Assembly: GCA_030867875.1 (NCBI GenBank)
Contig: JAOWCC010001634.1
Location: 6,123,877-6,187,876 of the forward strand
Length of the DNA: 64,000 nucleotides
Direction: 5' to 3'
DNA from: Actinernus sp. WN-2022
Lineage: Eukaryota > Cnidaria > Anthozoa > Actiniaria > Actinernidae
Within the stretch, counting starts at the first letter, position 1. Every line of letters begins with the position of its first letter. Below the pieces are notes generated by a model. It saw only the letters and a program-made list of their open reading frames with translations, was not told the DNA's origin and made no database searches. This document shows, one piece after another, positions 1 through 33,600 of the stretch. A program made the position numbers and the translations under genes.

Positions 1-22511
<22,511 letters not shown>

Positions 22512-22739
22512 CCAGTTGGATAACAATTCTTTCAATTTTCTACCAACGGAAATAATATTACCAATTACCCAAGAAGTAAATGTTTCAAATAGACTTCAAT
22601 TCTGGGTTCTCTGTGTGCAACTTTACGATCTGCAGTCACAGAACAAAGTGGAGTTGATGTATCACAGGAAATGTAGGAAGATCAACAGTACAACATTACT
22701 CAGTATAAAATCATATGAACCCTATGAAATATCCACAGT

Positions 22740-22905
22740 ATCCCACTCGTGGGGGGTAGGATGACTCCCTATATTGAACTGACGGGGTGCTTGGCGCTCC
22801 GTTTATGGGTAAAACGTATAATAACCATACCTTTTAGGGGGGTCCTGTTTGCTCGAGTTTGTTATGCAACCCGAGTTGTACCTTTTAGGGGTGAGAGCGG
22901 AAGAC
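22740..22905. repeat. Remnant of an element with TACCTTTTAGGGG motifs
   Basis: Carries ATACCTTTTAGGGG and GTACCTTTTAGGGG about 50 bp apart. The same motif, reversed (CCCTAAAAGGTAC), recurs at 61560-61735, linking the two loci to one repeat family. Confidence 0.4.
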
Positions 22906-22997
22906 AATTTTGTGATGAACAATTTAAACGACAAATAGTGGAACTATCGGCTGATAGTTTTAGTCCCTTGGAAATTTGATGTTCTTCGTTGGAAACA

Positions 22998-23202
22998 CGC
23001 ACAACACTAGTCATTCACTGGTTCGCTTTATTCCGTTCTCTGTAAAAGTCGCTAAAATCACTGCTTCCGAAACTAATCACTGGTAAACTAAACTTTGTAC
23101 TCAGACTACAAATAATAATTACTAGACACTTTACATTCCATGGTGTCGATTACAGTCTGATAATTATAAACTTCACTCCCTATACAATGTATGTCACTGA
23201 CA
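22998..23202 (-). repeat. BEL/Pao 3' LTR
   Basis: Direct counterpart of 26007-26196, with the shared core CCATGGTGT then CGATTACAG/TGATTACAG and the shared ATAATTATAAACTTCACTCC. The copies have diverged by many substitutions and small indels, which points to an old insertion. Confidence 0.8.
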
Positions 23203-23405
23203 CACACACACCCAATTTGCCTCGGAGAGCGCAAATGTTCGTCCAGGGGTAAATACTTGATAGATTACATTTCACAAAACAATATATACATGTACTTGAC
23301 GTTCAACTTGTGTTCAAAAGTGTTCAATGATGTCTTTCATCGTGTGCGATAACCGAGATGCAGTCCCTGGCCACTTGTGCCTGTCGTGGAGTGAATCCGG
23401 GAGCA

Positions 23406-23660
23406 TCAGCATTCAAAGTGCCTCGGTGGTTCCTCTGCCGCTCTGTCACATGACAGTTCCAGAGGGTACAGATGTTGCAGTGCTCGCTCGAGGTACGAGT
23501 TCCCAGCCCGTAGTTTAGCTGCTCTCACTGCTCTATCATGACCGATGAAGAGCTTATCTACGATGCCCATCTTCCATTTCCCGAGGTTTCTCTCTTCTGA
23601 CTTAATCAACAACACGTTGCCCACGGCTAGGGCCAGGGGTTGTCCCACGTGCTTAAGACG
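23406..23660 (-). pseudogene. BEL/Pao polyprotein C-terminus (DUF5641-like)
   Basis: The - strand frame reads GNVLLIKSEERNLGKWKMG, then DRAVRAAKLRAGNSYLERAL and HLYPLELSCD. This is the conserved tail that follows integrase in BEL elements. It lies about 200 bp inside the 3' LTR, as expected. Confidence 0.75.
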
Positions 23661-23916
23661 ATGTTACTCGCGAAGTCCTTTCAGGTACTCGCCGGTCCAG
23701 CGCTGCCACATAACATCCTTGCACCCGTTTAAGATACCTGGCACGCATGCGCAGGTCCGCAGTCTCCAAGTGATCGTCTCCAGCTAAAGCGGTAGGTTGG
23801 GCTGACCGAACAGCAAGGAGTTGGCGTCAAGACCGGTAACTGGGCATCGTCCTTGACGTAACTGAGTTGGCGGTTGTTTGAGGGCTCTGCCCATGTCAGG
23901 AACCCATTTCCTATGG

Positions 23917-24574
23917 TCATGTACAACGCTTTCTTAACGAGCTCAACCAGGTTTCCATACTGGGCAGCAACTCCAGGTATAGGCCATGAGTGATGCTGCA
24001 GGCATAGAGTGCTATGTACGCCTTACCCTCCTGTGCCTTCGTTTTCCTGTACTTCAGGGGTCCGGCAAAATTGAACCCGACTAATTGGAATACAGCTTGC
24101 CCTACAGTCCGGACTCGCGGCAGGTTTCCTGGAGGTGGTTTGGCAAGCGCAGTGGCCTGGTAGTGCTCGCATAGCAAGTCGCCTCAATCTCGGAATCCAA
24201 TGGTATTCACGCACGTTCGCCATTGTAAGCCCCACTCCCCCGTGGAGTCACCAACTTCTCGGTATACTGGTGGGTGTCAGGGAGATATGTAGGATAATCC
24301 CCCTGGATCTTTCCACGGCACTCCAGCATCTCATGACTGTTTACTTGAAGTTCAGCTGCAGTCGATCGTTTTCGAATGTCTCTGTTCCCTTGCAGCTTGC
24401 TTGAGCACATGTCACCCAGAAGAGCCTTTGCTGATCAATCTCCTCCGTAATGAGGGGTCCCTTGGTTCTCTGTCTCTTGTCTGTTCGAGAGCTGTGCACG
24501 AACCGCAAGATCCATGATCCATGTTTTCCACAGGCTGAATTTGTCCAATAGGACGGCAAACTCATCGTCACCAC
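23917..24574 (-). pseudogene. BEL/Pao integrase remnant, frameshifted, first catalytic Asp replaced
   Basis: Pieces in different frames carry GLTMANVREYHWIPRLRRL (zinc-binding/N-terminal integrase region), YQATALAKPPPGNLPRVRT and VGFNFAGPLKYR...KAYIALYACS. The last is the start of the DDE core, but the expected Asp is Asn. At least two frameshifts separate the pieces. No intact integrase can be made from this copy. Confidence 0.75.
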
Positions 24575-24649
24575 ACGCGCTCCTGCAAACAGCTCTCGTG
24601 TGAGTTTAGCCTGACTCTCGGCGGTTGCGCTTTTCCTAATGTTACGTAA

Positions 24650-25090
24650 TCAGCACTCCTGGTCTGCCAGCCACTTGGGCCCTTTCCACCATAGCTCATC
24701 ACCCTCCACACTTCCGCAGCGACTTCCAAGGTCTGCTGGGTTCACTTGGCTGCTCACGTGACGCCATTTCACTTCCGAGTGCTGCTGGATCTTGAGAACA
24801 CGGTTGCTGACAAGCTGCTTGTATTGTCCATCCCCTCGGATCCAGTGAAGGGCTACAGTGCTGTCTAGCCAACAGTGCAGTTCGCTCACCGGAAATCCCT
24901 CCAGTGCGTTCCTCGCGTTCACAATCCAGTTAATGGCCATATGTCCTGAGATGAGCTCTAGACGTGGGATGGTCAGGCCCTGTTTGGCCAATCTTGCTCT
25001 GGCTGTTAGTAGTCCTATGCCCACGTCACACCCGAGGGTTGAGTCATGACAGCACACAAAGCCCTTAGACTCCTCGTCCACTCGCGTCAC
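24650..25090 (-). pseudogene. BEL/Pao RNase H-like segment
   Basis: A 146-codon open frame contains GIGLLTARARLAKQGLTIPR-LEL, WLDSTVALHWIRG and VNPADLGSR. These are hallmarks of the RNase H and connecting region of BEL/Pao polyproteins. It is the best preserved part of the relic. It ends where the frame shifts into the integrase zinc-binding region. Confidence 0.75.
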
Positions 25091-25549
25091 CGAAACAATT
25101 CAAATCGATGTTGTGTATGTGTTGATGTTGATGTTGTATCGTTAAGGGCCTAGGCACAGTAATGCCCGAGGGGATCCCTTCCTCCCACCGCAACCATTTC
25201 TTCGTTAGATATCTTGGTAGTTGTCCATCCCATGCAACTTTTAGCTCACAAGCTTCGCGGTACAGTAGCTTACCGCAAAGCATCATGGGTGAGACCAGGT
25301 CGAGGGGGTCGTAAACCATGGCAAGTTTGCCAGCATGCTTCTCTTTGTAGGTTGAACACGCTTGGAGGGAAACTTGATCTCGATCATATTGTCGAGACAC
25401 AGGTGGGAAGACACAGGTGGGAAGTTCATATTGTGACATTTTATCCCATTTACTTCTACGATAACCACAGGATAGGTCACCGTTCCATTGTTTGAACATT
25501 GAGCCGTCAGGAATTGCTCCACCATCTGGTCACACATATCCGCTGACAA
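25066..25549 (-). pseudogene. BEL/Pao protease start and post-reverse-transcriptase (A17/Pao) fragment, frameshifted
   Basis: One frame gives SNNGTVTYPVVIVEVNGIKC, the usual opening of the BEL aspartic protease, and then breaks. A second frame continues with AMVYDPLDLVSPMML...YREACELKVAWDGQLP, the segment that follows the polymerase in Pao polyproteins. The catalytic DTGA and the reverse-transcriptase YVDD motifs are absent. An internal deletion between protease and this segment is inferred. Confidence 0.7.
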
Positions 25550-25699
25550 CCGCGACTCTTACAATGTTCTGCCTGGCTGTGTTTATGAAACGTAATTGTT
25601 TCTGGCTCAAAACCCTTTTGCGATCACTGGCTTAGATAACCTTTTGACAGTTCACAGTCACAGACTTATGGTCGGTCTCTTCACCAGACACACAGCCAC

Positions 25700-26006
25700 G
25701 CACTCTCCGAGTTTGATAGGATCTGCCACGCTGTTGTGAATTCCCATCATTCTTTCGATGTGATGCTCCAGAATGTTTGCTTTCCTCCCCAGCTGGATTG
25801 ATATCTTTCCACCGCTTGATGGCTTGAAGTAGCTTGGCGAAATTCTACTCTTGTCAGCCCTCCAGTTGGCTTTAGTCTCCTTAAACCTCTCCAAAACGGC
25901 CCTAACATTCCCTGAGATGCTTTGAAGTTTTCCTAAAGTTTCCAAACTCTGCACATTGTAGAGTAGCTTCTTGTAAAAGTCATCCACTTTGCTTGGACTT
26001 GCGGTT
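25700..26006 (-). pseudogene. BEL/Pao Gag fragment
   Basis: On the - strand, directly inside the 5' LTR, an open frame reads KVDDFYKKLLYNVQSLETLG followed by a coiled-coil-like stretch (NVRAVLERFKETKANWR). This matches the Gag DUF1759-type region of BEL elements. It lacks the N-terminal part and the CCHC zinc knuckle. Only a remnant remains. Confidence 0.65.
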
Positions 26007-26196
26007 TGCACAACACTAGTCACTATCACGGATTCTCTTTATTCCATTCTTTGCAAAGGTTGCCTAAAGATAACTCCTTCTGAAACTAATCACTGATAAA
26101 CTAAACTTCTTACTCACAGACTACAAAAACATTCCATGGTGTTGATTACAGTCTGATAATTATAAACTTCACTCCTTATGTCTCTTATCTCTGACA
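26007..26196 (-). repeat. BEL/Pao 5' LTR
   Basis: Direct counterpart of 22998-23202. Read on the - strand it starts TGTCAGAGATAAG and ends GTTGTGCA, with AATAAA near its 3' end. The Gag fragment follows at once. Confidence 0.8.
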
Positions 26197-27410
26197 TTCT
26201 TAAAACTAGCATATATTAGCCCTCAAACTTCCTTCTAAGGCTTATTTATATATTTGTTTTAAGAACATCAAATTTCCACGGGCAACTATTAGCAGATAGT
26301 TCATTGATGGACACACTCTTTTATATAATAGAAAGTGAGAGCTCATATATAGTCTAATTGTTAAATAGAACAAACCGTGAAACACCTGTGTATGAAGTAA
26401 TTGCTATGAAGTGCCTATGAATTGTCTTTCATTGGGTCTACCAAATTGAAACAGGTCATGTTTAATAGCAATTTTTTAGGTTTTTTTGGCTATTGAAAAG
26501 TGACTTTTGTTAATATGAAAATGTGCACCGTTTCATAGGGATCTTTCATAAGGTTTTATAGTAGTAGTGGTAGGGAGAATTAGAATTTTACTTTGGGAAC
26601 TGAAAGGTTACCTGTAAGTATTAAGTAGAACATCAGTGTCTGAGGTCAAAATCCAAAGACCAGCAAAGTTATTTTATAGGTGGAATGTACAGTAAGTTTA
26701 TTATGGGGGTTAAATATGGCAGCATTTTTGTTGAAAGCTTTGATTTTGAGGTCGAACATAAGTGCTGTTCAACATTATCACAGTGAAAATTAAGAAACAC
26801 TCGGGGCTTTGATATTACAGATTTATTCGACCCTCCCCCCCTCCTCCTCCTCCCACGAGCCTGCAGTGAAAGTAACTTCCAATTTTGACAGCTGTATACA
26901 TGCATGTACAGTAGCATCAGAAATGATGTGTCATATCACAAGAGCCAGATTTGGAATCTAGGGGTTCGTGCATAGCCATAAATTAAATCTGATCAGGTAC
27001 AAATGTCGCTCTGAAATAATTATTTTTCAAGACTTTCGATTAATGGCACAATTTTCTAATGGCATTGTATTATCATTGTGATTTGTGAATGAACATTATT
27101 TTTTTCTGATGTAATGATGAAGTTCTGATCTGGGTTCACAAGTATAATGCAAAAGTTTATAATTATATCAGCTTTATAACACATATACTTCCTACACTGT
27201 ATTATATGTTGGTTAATACATTATTAATAGAGCAATAAAACTTATTGGTATTCTTATTCACCACTTTCATAAATATGTATTCCTGTTTCAAAAGTTTGTC
27301 CACATGCATGTACAGAAAATTAATGATCATTATCATGTGAAAGAGCATGTTGATATTTATAGTGATCTTGAGAAATTTGAGCATTGTTAAGCAAAGTTGT
27401 GAAGCAGTGA
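26197..27410. other. Intergenic, little recognisable
   Basis: A block at about 26262-26303 is an inverted counterpart of 22940-22985 on the other side of the BEL relic. A purine/pyrimidine patch lies near 26830-26860. No gene. Confidence 0.5.
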
Positions 27411-27577
27411 AATAGGCAATATTCGTATTCTCACGGACGAGCTGGAACGAACACTCAATGGAGGCTCGTGCGGGGGAATTCGCTAAAAACTATTTAGCAT
27501 TAGAAAAGATTCCCCCGCATGAGCCTCCATTGAGTGCTCGTTCCAGCTCGTCCGTGAGAATACGAATATTGCCTATT
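27411..27577. mobile_element. Near-perfect 167-bp palindrome (hairpin MITE)
   Basis: Arms of about 70 bp: AATAGGCAATATTCGTATTC then TCACGGACGAGCTGGAACGA on the left, mirrored on the right with few changes. Spacer around CTAAAAACTATTTAGC. Confidence 0.9.
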
Positions 27578-27811
27578 ACAGCCATTTGATATTGAAGATT
27601 TGAATGAGAAAAACTTTTTTTATTTTTCAGCATTAGAAAATTAACATGCCTATAACTCGAAACCAATATTCTCTACATTGCTCTAACTGTACATTCACTA
27701 GTTAAATTTATTTTGTACAATATATTATTTAACCGCTCAACAGGCTTAAAGCCCCTCTATCTGAGAAGATGGAGGTCTATTAAACATGCATTTGCAGTTC
27801 GATCACAAAGG

Positions 27812-28041
27812 TAGCCTGCTTGCAGGCGGTGGAGGGTGTTTTTTCACGCAGCAAACGGATCATCGCCGCCATATTGGGCGAGCGTGATTGAGACCTGGGA
27901 TCGAATGACAAATGGAGGGGGGTGGGGGAGAAGCAGATCTGCTTCTTCTCCCCCAACCCCCTCCCCCCTCCATTTGCCCAATATGGCGGCGATGATCCGT
28001 TTGCTGCGCGAAAAGACCCTCCACCGCCTGCAAGCAGGCTA
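27812..28041. mobile_element. Hairpin MITE, 230 bp, 9-bp target duplication (Mutator-like)
   Basis: Starts TAGCCTGCTTGCAGGCGG and ends with the reverse complement. The flanks are TCACAAAGG at 27803-27811 and 28042-28050. Arms pair almost throughout, including CGGATCATCGCCGCCATATT, around a central AGATCT. Confidence 0.85.
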
Positions 28042-28081
28042 TCACAAAGGCAGCACCTTCTACTCAGTTATTTTAAGTTGA

Positions 28082-28165
28082 TCCGGCTGGGGTTTGACCC
28101 AGTGTGACCTGCACGACAGACGGGATCGAGTTAACCACCGAGCTATTAACCCAGGAGGCAGTTTA
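28082..28165 (-). mobile_element. tRNA-derived SINE or tRNA-like fragment
   Basis: On the - strand TAGCTCGGTGG (box A with one mismatch, 28145-28135) and GGTCAAACCCC (box B-like, 28099-28089). No intact cloverleaf was worked out, so a functional tRNA is unlikely. Confidence 0.45.
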
Positions 28166-30344
28166 ATACAACCTTTCATGTGGTAGCATTAAGTTTCTCT
28201 CAACAGATCAAATCTTCCAAATTATGTAAATTAGGAAGCGGCCATTGTGAAAGTGGTGAAAGGAACTTTCAATATTATTATAATCAAGTGATTATAAGTA
28301 ACCAGCTGGATTATCACTTGGACACAGGAAACTGGAATATCCAAACCAACTGATTTATATGAGATTGATAATGATAGAGCAATATGGCATATCAATTAAC
28401 TTGTACAATGTAATGCATGCATATTTTACAATGATGCATTAGGAGTGGCAAATTTTACTTGAAAAATATAGTCTCGAAATATTGGAATCTTAAAATTTTC
28501 TGCCATTGAATTTTCCAATGCAATAACATTCCCTCGAGTCTCCAAGGTGATTCTCAAAATTGAAAAGAGAGCTTAAAGTCTTGGACTTGTATTTTAAAAT
28601 GCAAGTCTCTGCTTCTCATAAAGTCTCTTATTATATGATACACTGTAGCTAAGTATAATTTCAAGAGCTATGATTGGTCAGTTTGCAGTCCATAACTTCC
28701 TGTATAGTTAACATGTTATTAACCTTGTTTGCTTGGTCCATACCGCAAGTTATAGATCCTTGTTTTCCCCCCCTTTTTTTATGGCCTGCATGCTTCACTG
28801 ATAATCCTTGTAATGTTAAGAAAGCACACCATAAAAGGGAGAAACTCTGTCCATGACTTACAGTAGACCTCACTCGGTTAATAAGAGGTATGTATTTACC
28901 ATTTGTCACCCCTTCAATACATTTATGGAGTTGACCCCCATTTAAAGTTACTTTGCTAATTAGATGTGATTAGTAAGCGTTGTATCACACATGTAATAAT
29001 AAAGCTGTATGAAACTCAACAAAAATGTTTATTTTTTTGTGACTGTTCACTCTTGTCCAAAGTATTGAAGGTAACCTAGCTCTGCCATGAAATAAAATAA
29101 GGGAACTGTCAGAAATGGGCCTTTTGCAGAAGTGCAATCATGTGGTTGTATTGGAGGGCAAACAAATCTTAATTCATATAGTTAAAAACACTTGTACGAG
29201 ATCGGTAGTGTTATTAGCAAAATCTATTTGTAAATGCTATTTTACACCTCTAATCAATATTGTCAATCTTTCTAAAACAGCGTTTTTTTAAGAATTAGCT
29301 TGCCCTCCAGCATCTAAATTATATGGCAATGCCTTTCCCATTGGGATCATGAACTCAATTCATTAGTTAATATCAGCATGTGACTGTTTCCTGCAAAAGG
29401 CCTATTGAATCGTTCAAGTGTACGTAGACCTAGATTTTGTGTATATCACAAGTACATGTAAAGAGTACAATCTCAATAACTATTAAATAAAACTTAAAAA
29501 TAACCGGTACATTGTCAATGTACAAATTAACATAATTAATCCAAGAAATTGCAATGTTGAAACAACCTTGACCTGTTTAATCATAATATAGCATGGTGCA
29601 GCACATGCTCTCTAATCACTTAAAACAAAGCATTTGTAATTGTAAAATAAATTGGTAACTCAACAACATTCTAGGAGCTAGAAATACAAGATTTATGAAC
29701 AAATTGCCTTAATTACCTTGCTTCTATGTAGTGTTTACAACATGAGTGGGTGTTGTATAGGCCTATACAATCTTGAGCTAAAGGCAAGAGATTATATAGG
29801 CCGATATGTACAACACTTACCCAAATGCTATAAACTACATGTAAAATGAAAGTATATAATTATACAGGGTTCTCAGTAGAAGCCGGCAACTGGAGAATTC
29901 CGCCAGCTGTAGGGTTAAAAATAGCCGCCTGTTTTCCCCAAATTTTCGGCCATTTATTACTCTGGCCAGGCCTATGGCTGGCTCGAGTCTTAAATAGCAA
30001 GTTTTTTTTCAAGTCAAGCTTTTTCACCGTTAACCAATCAGATTGGCACTCTTTGTTCGATGGACAATATTTCCCGAGGGAGGCTCGACCAGGAAACCGG
30101 GTCACAGTGAAAACAAGATGGTGGTCAGACCCGGAATTGAGATAAAGTCTGTTGCGGTGGAAGTTTCTTCCATCTCTCAAATGAAAACAGGGTTTACAGT
30201 TGTGATATTCCTGTGACCCGAATGCTGCAGCTGGATTAGTTAGCATCCTCATGAATTACTAATAAATTTTACAAAATCTATTACTTGTTGACTGTGCAGT
30301 TATGGACTGGTTTGAAGCAATTTTAGCAATTATTTCCATAGAGG
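28166..30344. other. Intergenic, no gene seen
   Basis: Apart from the MITE at 29114-29405, the stretch is AT-rich with no frame showing recognisable protein content. 29860-30250 is less AT-rich and open on both strands over about 130 codons, but looks like repeat sequence. Confidence 0.5.
29114..29405. mobile_element. MITE with GGCCTTTTGCAG ends
   Basis: Left ATGGGCCTTTTGCAGAAG, right reversed ATAGGCCTTTTGCAGGAA. Inner pairing of CATGTG and TGGAGGGCAA blocks. Borders approximate. Confidence 0.65.
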
Positions 30345-30478
30345 AAAACTGGAGAAAAACCTTGAAAGCAAGGGAGAGATACCAACAAACTCGACTCACA
30401 TGATGGAAAATCCAGCAATCTAACCCAGCTAGGTCAGAGTTGAGAGGCGAATGCTAATTAACCACTGTGCCACCCTTG
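30345..30478 (-). mobile_element. tRNA-derived SINE, - strand
   Basis: Box A TGGCACAGTGG (30472-30462) fits the consensus exactly; box B is degenerate (GGTTAGATTGC). It is followed by GTGAGTCGAGTTTGTTGGTA, the same tail motif as at 9870. Confidence 0.7.
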
Positions 30479-30695
30479 GAATAGAATAACAGGGACGGTG
30501 GAGTTATTGGGGGGGCTGTAACTGTAATTCAAGATGGGGGAATGCACATTTAAAATGAGCCAGTGACTTGAAGCTCCTACATATAAGTGCTACATTGTAT
30601 GTGGGTAAATTATTGTACATGTACGATTCTTGTTAATTACCTTAGTACACTTGGTGTTTTCATACAATATATGAGCTGTACTGTAATAGTAATAT

Positions 30696-33600
30696 TTATG
30701 TCTTTTTCTTGGCTAAATATTCATTCACAACCTGGCCAATAACAATGCCTGCCAGAGAAAATGCTGACATAACACTGCCCCACCATGTGGCTTCATTAGT
30801 GACCTTTATGAACCAGCTGGAAAACAACCCAAGCACTAATGTAAAACAGGCTAATGCAAATACTAAAGCACCACTCAGTGCATGAAGCTGCTTCCGCTGG
30901 CCCAACTTCATGTTTAGTAGACTAAACCTGGGATAAAAGATACCAATTCCCTGGAAAGCTTGAAGAGACAAGAGAATGATGGTAATAAGTCCAAAGACTC
31001 CATGCCACGAAGTGAAGTGATTCTTCTTGAAGACTTTCTTATTGTATAAGATCACACCAAAGCCAATGTAAGCCGATAGGATGGCACCGATTTGAATGAT
31101 CCAATGCCATTGAGATTTGGTGGTACGTGGCAGCGTTGGAAACAAGGAACTTTGTGGTGAGAAAATCAAAATGGCTTCCATCATAAGAAAACAGAACTGT
31201 TGAGAGAAACGAGAAGGTCAGGAGCAATCTAGCTGATCTGTATTAAAATCAAAATTTAAAATAATAATAGACATCTGGAAGCCTTTGATCTGACTGCTTA
31301 TATGGAGAAGTCTAATGTTGGAGTCTATCAATATCTTTAGCCCCTACGTTAAAGTGCCAATGAAATGAAAAAATTGATCCCGATTTTATTTTATTAAATT
31401 CTAGGTTTCGCTTAGGGAGCAGGTCAAAAGACATGCCCTCTTGACGGGCCCATTTGGGGGTAGGGGGGTGGGGGTTGCTGCCAGCCATCTCCTCTGGAGA
31501 GAAAACTCAATATTACAAATAATTTGTTCTTAAATATCTTTAAAACAAAAAGGCATAATCTAGAAACAAATGCACTGCATGTTGTGTCTTACGTTATCGT
31601 TTCATTTTCTGCGTTACAATTACCACTTAAGGCCCCCCAGAATGGAAAATAGATGGTCAAAAATGGAGGATGGGGGTGGTACCCTGCGCTGACAGCTGTA
31701 TCTGTTGAAAAAATGGGTCCCTATCTGGGGCATGTGTTTTGACCTGCTCCCTTAGTAATTTTATGCAATTAAAAATCAATATGGAGAGTGCAAACAAATT
31801 ATTTTCATATCGGTCAGGCGGAATTGCCAAAATCAGGCAACAATTTTTATGCTGTTAAAGATATGGTAATCACATGCGTGACGTCACAAGGTCTGCGCAT
31901 TTATATTCGTTGGAGCCATAAATACTATAAAATAAAAGTGCATTTTTTGGTCAGTTTTCAATTTAAATATGTCTTACTTTGAGAAACCTTGATTATGGCC
32001 ATAATTTTTCTAATAGATCCTTGCAGTCGGCCATATTTTTACTTTTGTGAATATAAATATAGGGCCTATAGTGATGTCACACATGATTAGCATATCTTTA
32101 ACAGCATAAAAATTGTCACCTAATTTTGGCAATTATATTGCCTGACTTCGATACAAAATAAAATTATATTTGTACTCTCCAAATTGATTTATCATTGCAC
32201 TAAATGGCTAAGGGAAGCCTATAATTTAATAAAATGAAATAAAAATGGGATCAATTTTTTCATGTCATTGGCACTTTAATTTTGTTACTGAATTCAAACA
32301 AATTTAATATGATTCTATATCTGTAATGATGTAATGATTGTACAAAAGCAAGAGATTAAACATGTACATATAAGGATTTCTTTCTGGCAGCACACTCGGT
32401 TCACTTACTCCAATTGCCATAAGCGTTGGGTGCCATGAGAACAAGCCTAGAAATGTAGACAGAGAATGTATAACTGATTCCTCCTAATTACATTATAAAG
32501 CGAATGCATATTATATCAATGTCTTCCCCCAGAGAGAAGTGCATGCAAACCCTGCATATAGCTCGGGCACTTGACCATCTATGCTATCTTCAATGAAAGG
32601 AATTTAACTGCCATTGAATGGACTAAAGTGTGATGTCACAAATTTGCAAAATTTAGATATTTTTTTTGGGACCACCAAGCATCATGAAAGAACTTTACAC
32701 CAAAAAATAATAGTGGCCAAGATATGGCAATTGGAATGCCAAATATTATTAATTTTAACAAATCGCTACTTTTGCCCTGGTTCTACAGTTTTGTAATGTC
32801 TCTATCAATTCCAAGCCCGCCCATCCCCCCCACCCCCCCGGGCAAGATGGGGCATTTGACAACCTATCTGTCCCTGGGGTGGGGCATTTGTTTGGCGTTA
32901 GCCCGGGCCCAGGGCATTTGTCAAAAAAATATCCCACCCCTCCCCTGTGTTTCATTTTGTTTTGCTCAACTGATCAACACGTGCTTGCTTCATCGATCAA
33001 CATGGCGGCGGAAAGTCATCCGTGAACATGACGTTAGGAATTTCCCAGTTTCGGGGTGAAGTGTGCGTTTGTTGGGAACTGGCTAGTGAATGTGGGATTT
33101 GGGGGCACTTACGAAAGTGTTTGAAGGTGAGTACTGCATTACTTTAATAAAGAAAAGCGGTGAAATGTGGCTTTGAAACGGCGAAGAAATTTGGCGCGTT
33201 CGCTATACTTGCCCCGGGGTGGTGCATTTGCATAAATTAGCTGGCCCCACGGTGGGGCATTTGCAACGTTCTGATTCCAAAATGACAAAATCCCCACAAA
33301 TGCCGGGGGGGGGGGGGGGGGGGGGGCATGGGCGGGCTTGGAATTGATAGAGACATAACCAGGGCAAAAATACAATTTGTTACAGAATATGTGGCATTCC
33401 ATGGCCAATGGCCAAATTACATGCATGTATCTCTGTTGCTATTCATTGTAATAGCACCTCATTTTTTGTGTACATGTAATGTTATTTTATGTTGGTATTT
33501 CTGAATCTGTAGTAAAATGTTGTTCAAGGGAAGATTTATTATTTGTGATGTCATCGCTTTAGTATGAGTACCTGGTATTGATACGTTTTAGCAGCCCGTG

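Larger units (their letters stand above)
22998..26196 (-). mobile_element. BEL/Pao LTR retrotransposon, internally deleted and decayed
   Basis: Two related direct repeats bound the element: 26007-26196 (5' LTR on the - strand) and 22998-23202 (3' LTR). Read on the - strand, the LTRs start TGTCAG. The 5' copy ends GTTGTGCA; the 3' copy has CG in place of the final CA. Both carry an AATAAA signal. Between them, in order, are a Gag fragment, the start of an aspartic protease domain, the region after reverse transcriptase, an RNase H-like segment, integrase and a C-terminal DUF5641-like piece. Protease core and reverse transcriptase core are missing, and several frameshifts interrupt the rest. 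The integrase core reads VGFNFAGPL where relatives have VGVDFAGPL, so the first catalytic Asp appears to be Asn. No flanking target duplication is obvious. It cannot be autonomous. Confidence 0.88.

Noticed and set aside
25214..25495. 93-codon + strand frame
   Set aside because: It is antisense to the BEL/Pao polyprotein remnant.
28082..28165. Functional tRNA gene
   Set aside because: Box A has a mismatch and no convincing acceptor stem was found. A SINE fragment is more likely.
29846..30252. Gene on either strand at 29846-30252
   Set aside because: Frames on both strands stay open, but neither shows a domain, splice pattern or good start. Repeat origin is more likely.
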